Source: Mangrovibacter plantisponsor (GTDB lineage Bacteria; Pseudomonadota; Gammaproteobacteria; Enterobacterales; Enterobacteriaceae). Taken from it: a stretch of DNA of 64,000 bases. The stretch is from positions 124,001-188,000 of the forward strand of contig NZ_QGTS01000009.1 in the NCBI RefSeq assembly GCF_003182475.1. The letters run 5' to 3'. Both the position numbers and the translations under genes were made by a program. Numbering within the stretch: the stretch's first letter is position 1; each line of letters begins with the position of its first letter. The notes below the pieces were generated by a model that was not told the origin of the DNA, did no database searches, and worked only from the letters and a program-made list of their open reading frames with translations. Shown piece after piece: positions 35,451 to 43,150 of this stretch.

Positions 35451-36227
35451 CTAGTTATAAATAAAATTTTCCCTGGTGCTGAAACGAGTCAAAAAATCAA
35501 AAAACTGGTTTTTAGGTAAGGCTTTTGAAATAAGAAAGCCCTGAATATAGTCACATTTAAAACCAACTAAAGTTTTAAAATCTTCAATGGTTTCAACCCC
35601 TTCGGCAGTAACCTGCATGCCCATATCGTGGCTTAGTTTTATCAGGTGTTTCAGAATGCTGTATTTACAACTATTACGGGAAACATTCTGTACTAACTGT
35701 TTGTCCACTTTGATTTTATCGAAGGGGTAATTCAGTAACTGTACGAAGTTGGCAAGGCCATCACCAAAATCGTCCATACTGACGGTGATACCAATATTTT
35801 TAAAATGGTCGAGATGATGCTTACCATATTTTAAATGCTCAATAGTCAGATTTTCAGTGATCTCCACTTCAATCCTGGCTGTTGGAATAGCATACGATTT
35901 TAACGTGTTAATGAAATCATTAAAAAAGCCATCAGTTTTAAATAATGATGGTGAAATATTGATGGATGCTTTTATATTAGGGTGCTGTTTAAGCATTTCA
36001 CAGGTTTCTTGCAGTACAAAAAGAGAGAGTTCATAAATAGAACCATCCTTTTCTGACTGAGGAATAAACAAGTCTGGCGAGATATAACCATGCGTCTGGT
36101 GATTCCAGCGTACCAGTGATTCCAGCGAGTGAATCTCACTGTTTTTCACACAGTAAATCGGTTGGTAATGTACAGATAAATGCTCCTGCTTTGCCAACGC
36201 AAGTTTTAACTCGTTCGTTATGTCCAT
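35451..36227 (-). CDS. Stand-alone EAL domain (c-di-GMP phosphodiesterase)
   Basis: A single-domain 258-residue EAL protein, cytoplasmic, no membrane segments. Catalytic landmarks are preserved or conservatively changed: ESLVRW in the place of EALxRW, SINISP, EITEN, DDFGDGLAN, KVDKQLV, AEGVET and YIQGFLISKALP. The metal-binding Glu, Asn, Glu, Asp-Asp, Lys, Glu and Gln positions are present, so hydrolysis of c-di-GMP is plausible. Its AT-rich codon use differs from most of the window. The GGDEF gene lies divergently about 1 kb away. Confidence 0.85.
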   Translation of the reverse strand: MDITNELKLALAKQEHLSVHYQPIYCVKNSEIHSLESLVRWNHQTHGYISPDLFIPQSEKDGSIYELSLFVLQETCEMLKQHPNIKASINISPSLFKTDGFFNDFINTLKSYAIPTARIEVEITENLTIEHLKYGKHHLDHFKNIGITVSMDDFGDGLANFVQLLNYPFDKIKVDKQLVQNVSRNSCKYSILKHLIKLSHDMGMQVTAEGVETIEDFKTLVGFKCDYIQGFLISKALPKNQFFDFLTRFSTRENFIYN

Positions 36228-37203
36228 ACCTTCCCATTGTTATCAATGCAGCATTAAGTGCCCCGTTGTTCGCAGGATGTATACCCGTGAACCTGGCAAC
36301 AAAAACAAATGTAAGCCACCAAAAACAATACTAATTTTGGTTTCAGGCTAAACGACATCTACACATTTTGTCTTCAGCCCTCTGTTTGGGCTATCCCGGA
36401 GGTCGAGAAAGTATGCTGGTGCTGGCACTATTAATAGCGGAGTTGGCTGGGTACCACAGACATCGAAACGAAAAATGACTATGTCATAGCGCCAACATAC
36501 AGATGCTACTCAGGACGGAATAGTCACCTGTTTGTGTCTTTGTTTGCCATTAGTACGACTTAATGGATTGTTAAGAGATTATAAATGTCATATTCTTATT
36601 TTAAAATCGTTTAAACCGATCATTCATTATTATTTGATAGTTAACAACTATTGTAAGTTTTGTAACGATCGCTAAAATCAATTGCTTATCTTGATAACTA
36701 ACTGAAAAATATTATATAAATTAGTTACTTCTGGTTTTTTTGTGTCAGTGGTAAGCGTGACTTGTTACGGGTAAAACCACCTTATCCTCTTGAAAATAAA
36801 TTAAAGTTTTTCATATTGTTAAGGTCATTTTAAGATAAACCTTACAGGGCGCAAAAAGCAGCACTTGTCAACCACCATAATTAGTATGATCACACAAAAG
36901 GTTTAGTTCGGCGGATGGGAACCATACAGCGGAGTGAACGGGTCAGTTAATCCATGAAAAGAAGAGGCCGGTTTTTCGTGCTGTTCAGCGGTAGCGTCTG
37001 TTGAGCGGCAGTGCTAATCTTATGCCAAACAAACAGCATACATCTGCTCTACAACGCTTTTATTTGTTGCCTGGCCTTGGGCAAAGTTTGCATGTACTTT
37101 CAGCTATACACTTGCTTTGAGAATTACTCGTGTGAAACAGGCTTAACCTTTATGCCTGCCGGGCCGGCCTTTGAATCTGAATGTTTAACGTCAGGATCTT
37201 CAT
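36228..37203. other. 976-bp AT-rich region between EAL and GGDEF genes
   Basis: No gene of ordinary size. It contains a possible 21-codon frame with a strong ribosome site (listed separately) and a 68-codon frame at 37011-37217 that overlaps the GGDEF start and has poor composition. Long A+T-rich tracts around 36580-36720 suggest a promoter or H-NS-bound region. Nothing else could be supported. Confidence 0.5.
36413..36478 (+). CDS. Possible micro-protein of 21 residues
   Basis: ATG at 36413 lies nine bases after GGAGGT, a perfect anti-Shine-Dalgarno match. The peptide reads hydrophobic first (MLVLALLIAELAGY) and basic at the end (HRHRNEK), a pattern common in small membrane proteins and type I toxins. 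It is followed by a short inverted repeat ATGAC / GTCAT. Length is too short for statistical support; it could also be a leader peptide or chance. Confidence 0.25.
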   Translation: MLVLALLIAELAGYHRHRNEK

Positions 37204-38361
37204 GTGACTGCTTTTGATGCGGTAACTTTAGCCAGTATTTTTAACAATATTATATGCAGCCTGATTGGTTGCTTCTTTCTTTTCCAGGTAAGCCGAAACC
37301 AGTCGGGCCATAAAAAAAAGGCCGCGACCTATTTTTTCCTGTGCTTCTTTTTTCTGGGTAGTGCATTCACGCTGATGATGATCCGTGTCTGGTTACCCAT
37401 AGTTTTCTCAATTATTATGGCTAACGGGCTTTACGTTACAACAGCTTATATGATGTTTTTTGGCTTCTTAAGCTGGTTTCGTATTCCTGTAAGAGGAATA
37501 CATATTCTGATTATGATGATTAATATAACTGTCATAATCACTGCAATGTTGTTTTTTTATCTGCATTATCGCTCTTTCATTACTCGTGTTTATATAGGTG
37601 GAATAAATAATGCCACTTTGTTTTTCCTGTGCTTTGCGGTGTGCTGGCGTCATCGGTCCCAGTGTGGCAAGGGGGAGAAATTGGCTGGTGCAGGAGCGCT
37701 GGTGTGCGTGCTGGCGTCTTTAATTCCATCCTCACTGATGTCTGTGCGCCCTGAACCTGCCTTATTTCAGGTATCCATGACCATCACCCAAAATTTGGGG
37801 TGCTATTTTGTGCTGGGTGCGCTGTTGTCACTGTTTCTATTTGACCAGATTGACTGGCACTATCGGCGTTCTGTTCGTGATGAGTTAACCGGTTTGTACA
37901 ACCGCCGTTATTTCAATGAGCAACTGGACAGACTGCTGGTGCGGGGAAGTGGCAAAGGTTGTCTGGCATTGTTTGATATCGACCACTTTAAGAAGGTGAA
38001 TGATACATTCGGGCATGACGCCGGAGATTTGGCAGTACAGCGTGTGGCCCGGGAGATACAAGAGTCTCTGCCACCTGGTGCCCTGGTGGCCCGTTATGGT
38101 GGGGAGGAATTTGTCTGCTTCCTGCCCGAAAGCGATGAGCCTCTGGCACGCCATTTTCTTGAGCACATTCGCCAAAAAGTGAGCGACCTTGCCGTTGAAA
38201 CACCGCGCGGCAGTGTGGCGGTCACAACCAGTATCGGCCTGTGCCAGGTATTGCCTGGCACACCGGTTGCGCAGGCATTCAAATGTGCTGATGATGCGCT
38301 CTACCAGGCGAAGCGAGCCGGGCGTAATACGCTGGTAAGCTCGGTAACCGTTTCCCGGTAA
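37204..38361 (+). CDS. Membrane-bound diguanylate cyclase (GGDEF)
   Basis: Synthesises c-di-GMP. The 385-residue product has six to seven hydrophobic segments in residues 5-215 forming an integral-membrane sensor, then a GGDEF domain: DELTGLYNRRYFNEQL, FDIDHFKKVNDTFGHDAGD, the active-site loop ARYGGEEFVCFLPE, and ADDALYQAKRAGRN at the end. GGEEF is an active variant. No RxxD inhibitory site is evident upstream of the loop. Translation likely begins at the GTG after an AGGATC sequence; the overlapping ATG at 37202 is out of frame. It forms an operon with the methyltransferase 20 bp downstream. Confidence 0.88.
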   Translation: MTAFDAVTLASIFNNIICSLIGCFFLFQVSRNQSGHKKKAATYFFLCFFFLGSAFTLMMIRVWLPIVFSIIMANGLYVTTAYMMFFGFLSWFRIPVRGIHILIMMINITVIITAMLFFYLHYRSFITRVYIGGINNATLFFLCFAVCWRHRSQCGKGEKLAGAGALVCVLASLIPSSLMSVRPEPALFQVSMTITQNLGCYFVLGALLSLFLFDQIDWHYRRSVRDELTGLYNRRYFNEQLDRLLVRGSGKGCLALFDIDHFKKVNDTFGHDAGDLAVQRVAREIQESLPPGALVARYGGEEFVCFLPESDEPLARHFLEHIRQKVSDLAVETPRGSVAVTTSIGLCQVLPGTPVAQAFKCADDALYQAKRAGRNTLVSSVTVSR

Positions 38362-38381
38362 CCAGAACAGTTGGGGAAATA

Positions 38382-38987
38382 ATGAGCGAACAGGCCGCCA
38401 GAAATATTCTTTCTCTTTACCAGCGCCATGCCAGTGCTTTTGCCCGCCTGCGCTCGCAAACGCTGTTTGAAAAAAGCTGGCTGGAAAAGTTTCTGCACGC
38501 AAGTTGCGGTGAAAAGCATATTCTGGATATCGGGTGCGGTAATGGTGTGCCGATTGCCGCCTGGTTTATTGCTCAAGGCTTCCAGGTCACCGGTATTGAT
38601 GGTGCGCCAGCTATGCTTGCGCGGGCACGTAGCCGTTTCCCGGCGCAACGCTGGCTGGAACAGGACATGCGCAGTTTAGCGCTGGGGCACACTTTTTCTG
38701 GCCTGGTGGCCTGGGACAGCTTTTTCCATTTAACAGCGCAAGACCAGCGCAAAATGTTTCCAGTTTTTGCCCAACACAGCCATTCAGGCAGTGCGTTACT
38801 GTTCACCAGTGGCCCGGCAAACGGCATTGCTATGGGGCAATTTGAGGGGGAGCCTTTGTATCATGCAAGCCTTGCCCCCGATGAATACCGCGCATTGCTT
38901 CACAGTAATGGTTTTGACGTTCTGGACGTAGTGATGGAAGACCCTGACTGCACCGGCCATACTGTATGGCTGGCTCAGAAGCAGTGA
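38382..38987 (+). CDS. Class I SAM-dependent methyltransferase
   Basis: A 201-residue methyltransferase with motif I ILDIGCGNGVPIAAWF, the acidic end of strand 2 in VTGIDGAPAML, EQDMRSL as motif II and GLVAWDSFFHL after strand 4. The substrate cannot be told. Similar small proteins often act on metabolites or are annotated as trans-aconitate-type or ubiquinone-like methyltransferases. It follows the cyclase gene with a 20-bp gap and shares its promoter by inference. Confidence 0.8.
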   Translation: MSEQAARNILSLYQRHASAFARLRSQTLFEKSWLEKFLHASCGEKHILDIGCGNGVPIAAWFIAQGFQVTGIDGAPAMLARARSRFPAQRWLEQDMRSLALGHTFSGLVAWDSFFHLTAQDQRKMFPVFAQHSHSGSALLFTSGPANGIAMGQFEGEPLYHASLAPDEYRALLHSNGFDVLDVVMEDPDCTGHTVWLAQKQ

Positions 38988-39008
38988 ACTTAACTGCCGT
39001 AGTGGTAA

Positions 39009-39055
39009 CCCTTTAACAGACACTGGTGTTAACTTGTTCTGGTGCTGTTAAAGGG
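39009..39055. terminator. Long hairpin between convergent genes
   Basis: Perfect 11-bp arms CCCTTTAACAG / CTGTTAAAGGG with a 25-base loop, located between the methyltransferase (+) and GNAT (-) genes. It has no T run, so it may be a terminator core or a repeat element. Confidence 0.5.
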
Positions 39056-39071
39056 GGCTGGATGAACAGTA

Positions 39072-39548
39072 TTATTCGGCAAACCTGGCGAGCGCATCAC
39101 CTGACAGGCGGTAGCGAACCCATTCATCTTGTGGCTGCGCACCAATACTCAGGTAGAAATCGATGGCAGGCTGGTTCCAGTCCAGTACGCTCCACTCAAG
39201 GCGCCCGCATTGCCGGGTAACTGCATATTGCGCGATGGTTTTCAGCAATGCTTTTCCGGCACCCATGCCACGACAATCAGGTGAGACATACAGGTCTTCC
39301 ATATAGATACCATTACGGCCAAGCCAGGTGGAATAACTGGTAAAAAACACCGCATAACCCGCTATTTTCCCAGAAACTTCGCAAATTAACGCTTCGATTT
39401 TACTGCCCGGGCCAAACAGTGATGCGCTGATTTCTTCAGGGGTTGTCACCACTTCTTCAGGGGCTTTTTCGTATACCGCCAGTTCATAAATCATGTCGTA
39501 AATAGCGTTTGCGTCTTCCGGGGTTGCCTGGCGAATCGTTATGCTCAT
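39072..39548 (-). CDS. GNAT acetyltransferase, spermidine/thialysine acetyltransferase-like
   Basis: A 158-residue GNAT enzyme. The fold is shown by ITIRQATPEDANAIYDMI at the start, YMEDLYVSPDCRGMGAGKALL with the acetyl-CoA pyrophosphate loop, and LDWNQPAIDFYLSIGAQ at the end. The DLYV and LDWN signatures are those of diamine/spermidine N-acetyltransferase (SSAT)-like bacterial proteins, so a small amine is the probable acceptor. Transcribed alone, convergent with the methyltransferase gene and divergent from the LysR gene. Confidence 0.85.
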   Translation of the reverse strand: MSITIRQATPEDANAIYDMIYELAVYEKAPEEVVTTPEEISASLFGPGSKIEALICEVSGKIAGYAVFFTSYSTWLGRNGIYMEDLYVSPDCRGMGAGKALLKTIAQYAVTRQCGRLEWSVLDWNQPAIDFYLSIGAQPQDEWVRYRLSGDALARFAE

Positions 39549-39658
39549 TGGTTTTCCTGTTTTGTTGGCATCATGTTGTCATTGAGATTGCTGGCTGCAA
39601 GCATAATCAGTATTGTTGGAAGAATTAAGTGCAATGAAATCACCTGTTGTTGAATATT

Positions 39659-40567
39659 ATGCATCCGGCTTTAAGACGTATTGACCTGAACCTGTTACCG
39701 GTATTCGATGCTGTGTACCGCCATCGCTCTGTGCGTATGGCTGCAGAAGAGTTGATCATGAGCACTTCTGCTCTGAGCCATGCGTTATCGCGTTTGCGTA
39801 CTGCGTTAAATGACCCGCTCTTTTTCCGCGAGGGCCACCGCATGTGCCCGAGTGTCTACGCAACCCAGCTCGCTCCGGCAATTGCCTCTGCCTTAGCCTT
39901 TTTAAACCAGCAGCTTATCCCACAGCCTGATTTTTCCCCGGCAGTTGCAACAGACTGCCTGCAAATTGCCATTACAGACTTCACGGCCTTTTGTGTATTT
40001 CCCGCTCTGATGCATAAAGTGCAGCCCCTTGCGCCAGGGATCCGTTTCGAACTGCGCTATTTGCCCCACAGCCCGGCATTAACGGAACTGCTGGCAGGCG
40101 AGGTGGATTTGGCTCTGGGGTTTAATGCGCTGAATGAAACTGAACACCCGGATCTGGACGAGATAACCTGGCAAAGGGATGAATATGTGGTAATCAGCAA
40201 TGTAAACAGAGCGCGGTTAACGCTGGAAGATTACCTGGCTGCCAGCCATGTCGTGGTAACGCCCTGGAATGAAACACAAGGCGTGCTGGATATTGAGCTG
40301 GAGCGAATGGGCCACACACGGCAGGTGGCGATTAAAACACCGTCTATGCTAAGTGCCCCTTTTATTATTGAAAGCACTGATATGCTGATGGCCATTCCTC
40401 GCAGTGCTGCAGAACGCCTGGCCCGCTCTGCCCACCTGAAAATTTTCCCTCTGCCTTTTGATGCCCCGCCTTTTGACGTGAAGATTTATTCGCATAAGCG
40501 CAGTGGCCAGCGTGGTGTAACGCACTGGCTCAAACTACAACTGCAGGCTATTGCGGGTAAGAGGTGA
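39659..40567 (+). CDS. LysR-family transcriptional regulator
   Basis: A 302-residue regulator with an N-terminal winged HTH (LRRIDLNLLPVFDAVYRHRSVRMAAEELIMSTSALSHALSRLRTALNDPLFFREG) and a two-lobed effector domain. The pattern RRIDLNLLPVFDAVY is that of the NodD/NahR-like LysR branch. The start ATG at 39659 is preferred over TTG codons 12 bp upstream, though neither has a strong ribosome site. It is divergent from the GNAT gene, the classical position for a LysR target, so it may control that gene. Inducer unknown. Confidence 0.87.
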   Translation: MHPALRRIDLNLLPVFDAVYRHRSVRMAAEELIMSTSALSHALSRLRTALNDPLFFREGHRMCPSVYATQLAPAIASALAFLNQQLIPQPDFSPAVATDCLQIAITDFTAFCVFPALMHKVQPLAPGIRFELRYLPHSPALTELLAGEVDLALGFNALNETEHPDLDEITWQRDEYVVISNVNRARLTLEDYLAASHVVVTPWNETQGVLDIELERMGHTRQVAIKTPSMLSAPFIIESTDMLMAIPRSAAERLARSAHLKIFPLPFDAPPFDVKIYSHKRSGQRGVTHWLKLQLQAIAGKR

Positions 40568-40581
40568 GGTGGTACGCACTT

Positions 40582-40815
40582 TCATATGTGGTACCCGTAA
40601 CGCTTTGCCAGCACGGCATGGATTTTATTCGTGGCGGCATCCATGCGGTCATATCTTTCCTGCCAGATATCACGGGGTTCATTGGCAAACACCAGGCGCC
40701 ACATTTTTTCCGGGTTATTGGCGGCACTGATACTGACCGGGTCTCGTGTCTGGGAAATCGTGCAGAGGGTATCCAGTTTACTGTTTGGGCTCGCTAAAAA
40801 TACAAAACCACCCAA
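40582..40815 (-). pseudogene. Coding remnant or orphan small ORF, unrecognised
   Basis: The minus-strand reading has natural codon use and composition (NPEKMWRLVFANEPRDIWQE) for about 70 codons, but the only initiation codon at its 5' end is a TTG inside a terminator hairpin. The first internal ATG would leave 40 residues. This looks like the 3' remnant of a gene whose beginning was lost, or a short gene using an unusual start. No family is recognised. Directly downstream on the plus strand ends the LysR gene. Confidence 0.35.
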
Positions 40816-40831
40816 TTTTTATTGGGTGGTT
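40806..40831 (-). terminator. Rho-independent terminator of the DUF1471 gene
   Basis: Perfect 9-bp arms AACCACCCA / TGGGTGGTT with an eight-base loop; on the minus strand followed by TTGTATTTTT. It lies 44 bp past the DUF1471 stop. Confidence 0.85.
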
Positions 40832-40875
40832 CGAACTGTGGGCTACTGCTTAAGCAGCAACATGGTACAAGCCAC

Positions 40876-41085
40876 TTATTTGGTCAGTTCAGCGGTCATA
40901 TGCACGCCGTTATGCACATTGGCTTCTGTAATGTGGTAAGACGCGCCAGCCTGTTTTGCCTGCGCTGCGATTTGTGCTTCAGCGCCATCCAGAGTAGAGG
41001 CTGTGGCAGTAACGCTCTGAGCGAAAGCACCGAAAGACATAACAGAAAGAGCGGCAACTGCAACGAAAATTTTGATAGATTTCAT
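40876..41085 (-). CDS. Small periplasmic DUF1471 (YdgH/BhsA/McbA) protein
   Basis: A 69-residue precursor: signal peptide KSIKIFVAVAALSVMSFGAFA then the compact DUF1471 domain (AEAQIAAQAKQAGASYHITEANVHNGVHMTAEL). Members such as BhsA, McbA and YhcN respond to stress and influence biofilm or surface properties; which paralogue this is cannot be told. The start at 41083-41085 follows TTTAAGGAATACGACC, a good ribosome site. It has its own terminator. Confidence 0.85.
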   Translation of the reverse strand: MKSIKIFVAVAALSVMSFGAFAQSVTATASTLDGAEAQIAAQAKQAGASYHITEANVHNGVHMTAELTK

Positions 41086-41216
41086 GGTCGTATTCCTTAA
41101 ATGGTTTTGTTCGTATGGGCTGTATTGCCCTGATGTGAACAATGATAGGCCTGCCATTCAGTGATTAAAATCAAAACAATTTGCGGATCTCTTTCAAAAA
41201 ATATGAACTATATATT

Positions 41217-41233
41217 TGCGGTACAGAACCGCA
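41217..41233 (+). promoter_or_regulatory. Palindrome upstream of phnF, candidate PhnF operator
   Basis: TGCGGT-ACAGA-ACCGCA, 6-bp perfect arms around five bases, 177 bp before phnF. HutC-type GntR proteins bind GGT/ACC palindromes of this size; the mycobacterial PhnF site TGGTATAGACCA has the same GGT-ATAG-like centre-ACC logic. Autoregulation by PhnF is inferred. Confidence 0.4.
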
Positions 41234-41409
41234 GTAACAAGCTACATCTCCAGGCGTAACCCATCCCCCGGCCCGTACCAAATTCACCCGCCCGCCACGA
41301 ATTGTTCACACCGCTGTCATCTTCAGGCCTCAGGGTATTCCTGTCGTCAGAACCAGGTGGGCAGATTGTTTCACCTGTGGAGTTACTCATACTCAATGAG
41401 GTGTTGCTT

Positions 41410-42126
41410 ATGCTGGAGTTATCCAGACATCCGACCACGGTCTACCAGGCCATAGCGTCACAACTGGAACAGGAACTTAACCATCAGTACCGTACTGGTG
41501 ATTACCTGCCTTCTGAGCAGCAACTGGCGGCACGCTTTTCGGTACACCGCCATACCCTGCGCCGGGCTGTAGATGAACTGGTCAATAAAGGGCTGGTTCA
41601 GCGCCGCCAGGGCGTGGGCATTCTGGTACTGAAACGCCCTTACGATTACCCCCTCCATGCTCAGTCCCGCTTTACCCAGAACTTACTTGAACAGGGCAGT
41701 GACCCCACCAGTGAACGCTTACTGGCAGTGTTGCGCACGGCAAGCCCTGATGTGGCGGCTGCGCTGGGTATTGAAGAAGGCGTTCAGGTGGTGCACCTGC
41801 GCACCTTGCGGCGTGTGAACGATGTCCCGTTATGTGTGATTAACCATTACCTGCGCGACCTGAGCTGGTGGCCGGTACTGCAGCAATTTACTCAGGGCTC
41901 TTTACACCGCTTTTTGCATGAGCGCCTGGGGCAGTCGCTGGTGCGCCACCAAACCCGTATAGGAACCCGCCGTGCTCAGGCCAAAGAGTGCAAACTCCTG
42001 CAACTCCCGCTACAGGCGCCGCTGCTTTATGTACGCACCCTGAACAAAAACACGGCGGGCGACAACGTGGAGTACTCCATCAGCCTGACCCGTGGCGACA
42101 TGATTGAACTGACTCTGGAGCACTAA
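41410..42126 (+). CDS. phnF: GntR-family regulator PhnF
   Basis: HutC-subfamily GntR regulator, 238 residues (E. coli 241). The N-terminal HTH is YLPSEQQLAARFSVHRHTLRRAVDELVNKGLVQRRQGVG; the C-terminal UTRA-type ligand domain includes VVHLRTLRRVNDVPLC and ends in SLTRGDMIELTLEH. The start at 41410 was chosen for GAGGTG spacing and family length over an upstream frame. Unlike in E. coli, where it lies inside the operon after phnE, here it heads the C-P lyase operon. It overlaps phnG by one base. Confidence 0.93.
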   Translation: MLELSRHPTTVYQAIASQLEQELNHQYRTGDYLPSEQQLAARFSVHRHTLRRAVDELVNKGLVQRRQGVGILVLKRPYDYPLHAQSRFTQNLLEQGSDPTSERLLAVLRTASPDVAAALGIEEGVQVVHLRTLRRVNDVPLCVINHYLRDLSWWPVLQQFTQGSLHRFLHERLGQSLVRHQTRIGTRRAQAKECKLLQLPLQAPLLYVRTLNKNTAGDNVEYSISLTRGDMIELTLEH

Positions 42127-42575
42127 TGGAGAAGCAAACCGAACGCCAGCACTGGATGTCGGTGCTGGCGCACAGCCAGGACGATGAACTGGCGCGCTAC
42201 TGGAAACCCCTGAATTTATCCCTGAAATGGACTGCGTTGCGGGAACCTGAATGCGGCATGGCCCGTGTCCAGGCCCGTGCGGGTGACACCGGCCAGCGTT
42301 TTGTGGTGGGCGATGTCACCATCACCCGTGCCGCCATACGCCTTGCCGAAGGCCTGTGCGGGTTCAGCTATGTCATGGGCCGCCGTAAAGCCCATGCGGA
42401 ACGCTGCGCGGTACTGGATGCATTACTGCAACACCCGGCATTTTACAAACTGATTCTGGAACAGGTCATCACCCCGCTGGCCGCGAACCGGGCAGAGCGC
42501 CAGCAACAGCGCGCCCGGGAAATCGCAGGCAGCAAAGTTGACTTTTTCACCCTGGTTCGCGGAGAGAACCCATGA
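42126..42575 (+). CDS. phnG: C-P lyase subunit PhnG
   Basis: Subunit of the PhnGHIJ core complex; with PhnI, H and L it forms the nucleoside-triphosphate phosphonylation activity. The 149-residue product contains VQARAGDTGQRFVVGDVTITRAAIRL and GFSYVMGRRKAHAERCAVLDALLQ, family hallmarks. The start codon shares a base with the phnF stop, and the end overlaps phnH by four bases. Confidence 0.95.
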   Translation: MEKQTERQHWMSVLAHSQDDELARYWKPLNLSLKWTALREPECGMARVQARAGDTGQRFVVGDVTITRAAIRLAEGLCGFSYVMGRRKAHAERCAVLDALLQHPAFYKLILEQVITPLAANRAERQQQRAREIAGSKVDFFTLVRGENP

Positions 42576-43150
42576 CATTAATGGCAAGTTTCAACCGGCC
42601 TGTGGCCGATGCGCAATATGCATTTCGCCGTTTATTGAAAGCGATGAGTGAGCCGGGCGTGATTGTCACCCTGCCGCTGGAACAGGGATGGAGTGGCCTT
42701 TCCCCGGCGGCAACAGCCGTGCTGTTAACGCTGGTTGACGGCGATACGCCGGTCTGGATTGACCCGGCCTTACACAACGACACCGTGGCAGAAAACCTGC
42801 GCTTTCATACCGGGGCACTGCAAACAGCAGACCCGGCCAGTGCCTTATTTGCCCTGGTGGACGCCCGGCAGGACCCGGCTCTGCACCGCTTTTCACCCGG
42901 CCAGGCAGATGCCCCCGAAACCAGCACAACAGTGATTCTGGAAGTGCCGGGCTTAAATGGCGGCCTGAATATGCGCCTGTGGGGGCCCGGAATCAGCGAA
43001 ATGCGCGCCATTGCACCGCAACTTCCCCAGGCGGCAACAGATTTCCTGCGCCACCACGCGGATACCTTCCCGGAAGGCTGCGACCTGATCCTCACTTGCG
43101 GCAACCAACTGCTGGCTCTGCCGCGCACCACCCATGTGGAGGTGTGCTGA
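42572..43150 (+). CDS. phnH: C-P lyase subunit PhnH
   Basis: Dimeric core subunit of the C-P lyase complex. The 192-residue product shows NRPVADAQYAFRRLLKAMSEPG at the start, LTLVDGDTPVWID in the middle and LWGPGIS before the C-terminal FPEGCDLILT segment, collinear with E. coli PhnH (194 residues). It overlaps both neighbours (ATGA with phnG, TGATG with phnI). Confidence 0.95.
   Translation: MTLMASFNRPVADAQYAFRRLLKAMSEPGVIVTLPLEQGWSGLSPAATAVLLTLVDGDTPVWIDPALHNDTVAENLRFHTGALQTADPASALFALVDARQDPALHRFSPGQADAPETSTTVILEVPGLNGGLNMRLWGPGISEMRAIAPQLPQAATDFLRHHADTFPEGCDLILTCGNQLLALPRTTHVEVC

Noticed and set aside
37885-38502. 205-codon minus-strand frame opposite the GGDEF domain and methyltransferase
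   Set aside because: Antisense to two recognisable domains and without family features.
41314-41347. CTGTCAT and CTGTCGT upstream of phnF as a Pho box
   Set aside because: The two half-sites are 27 bp apart instead of 11 and no second match at the correct spacing is present.
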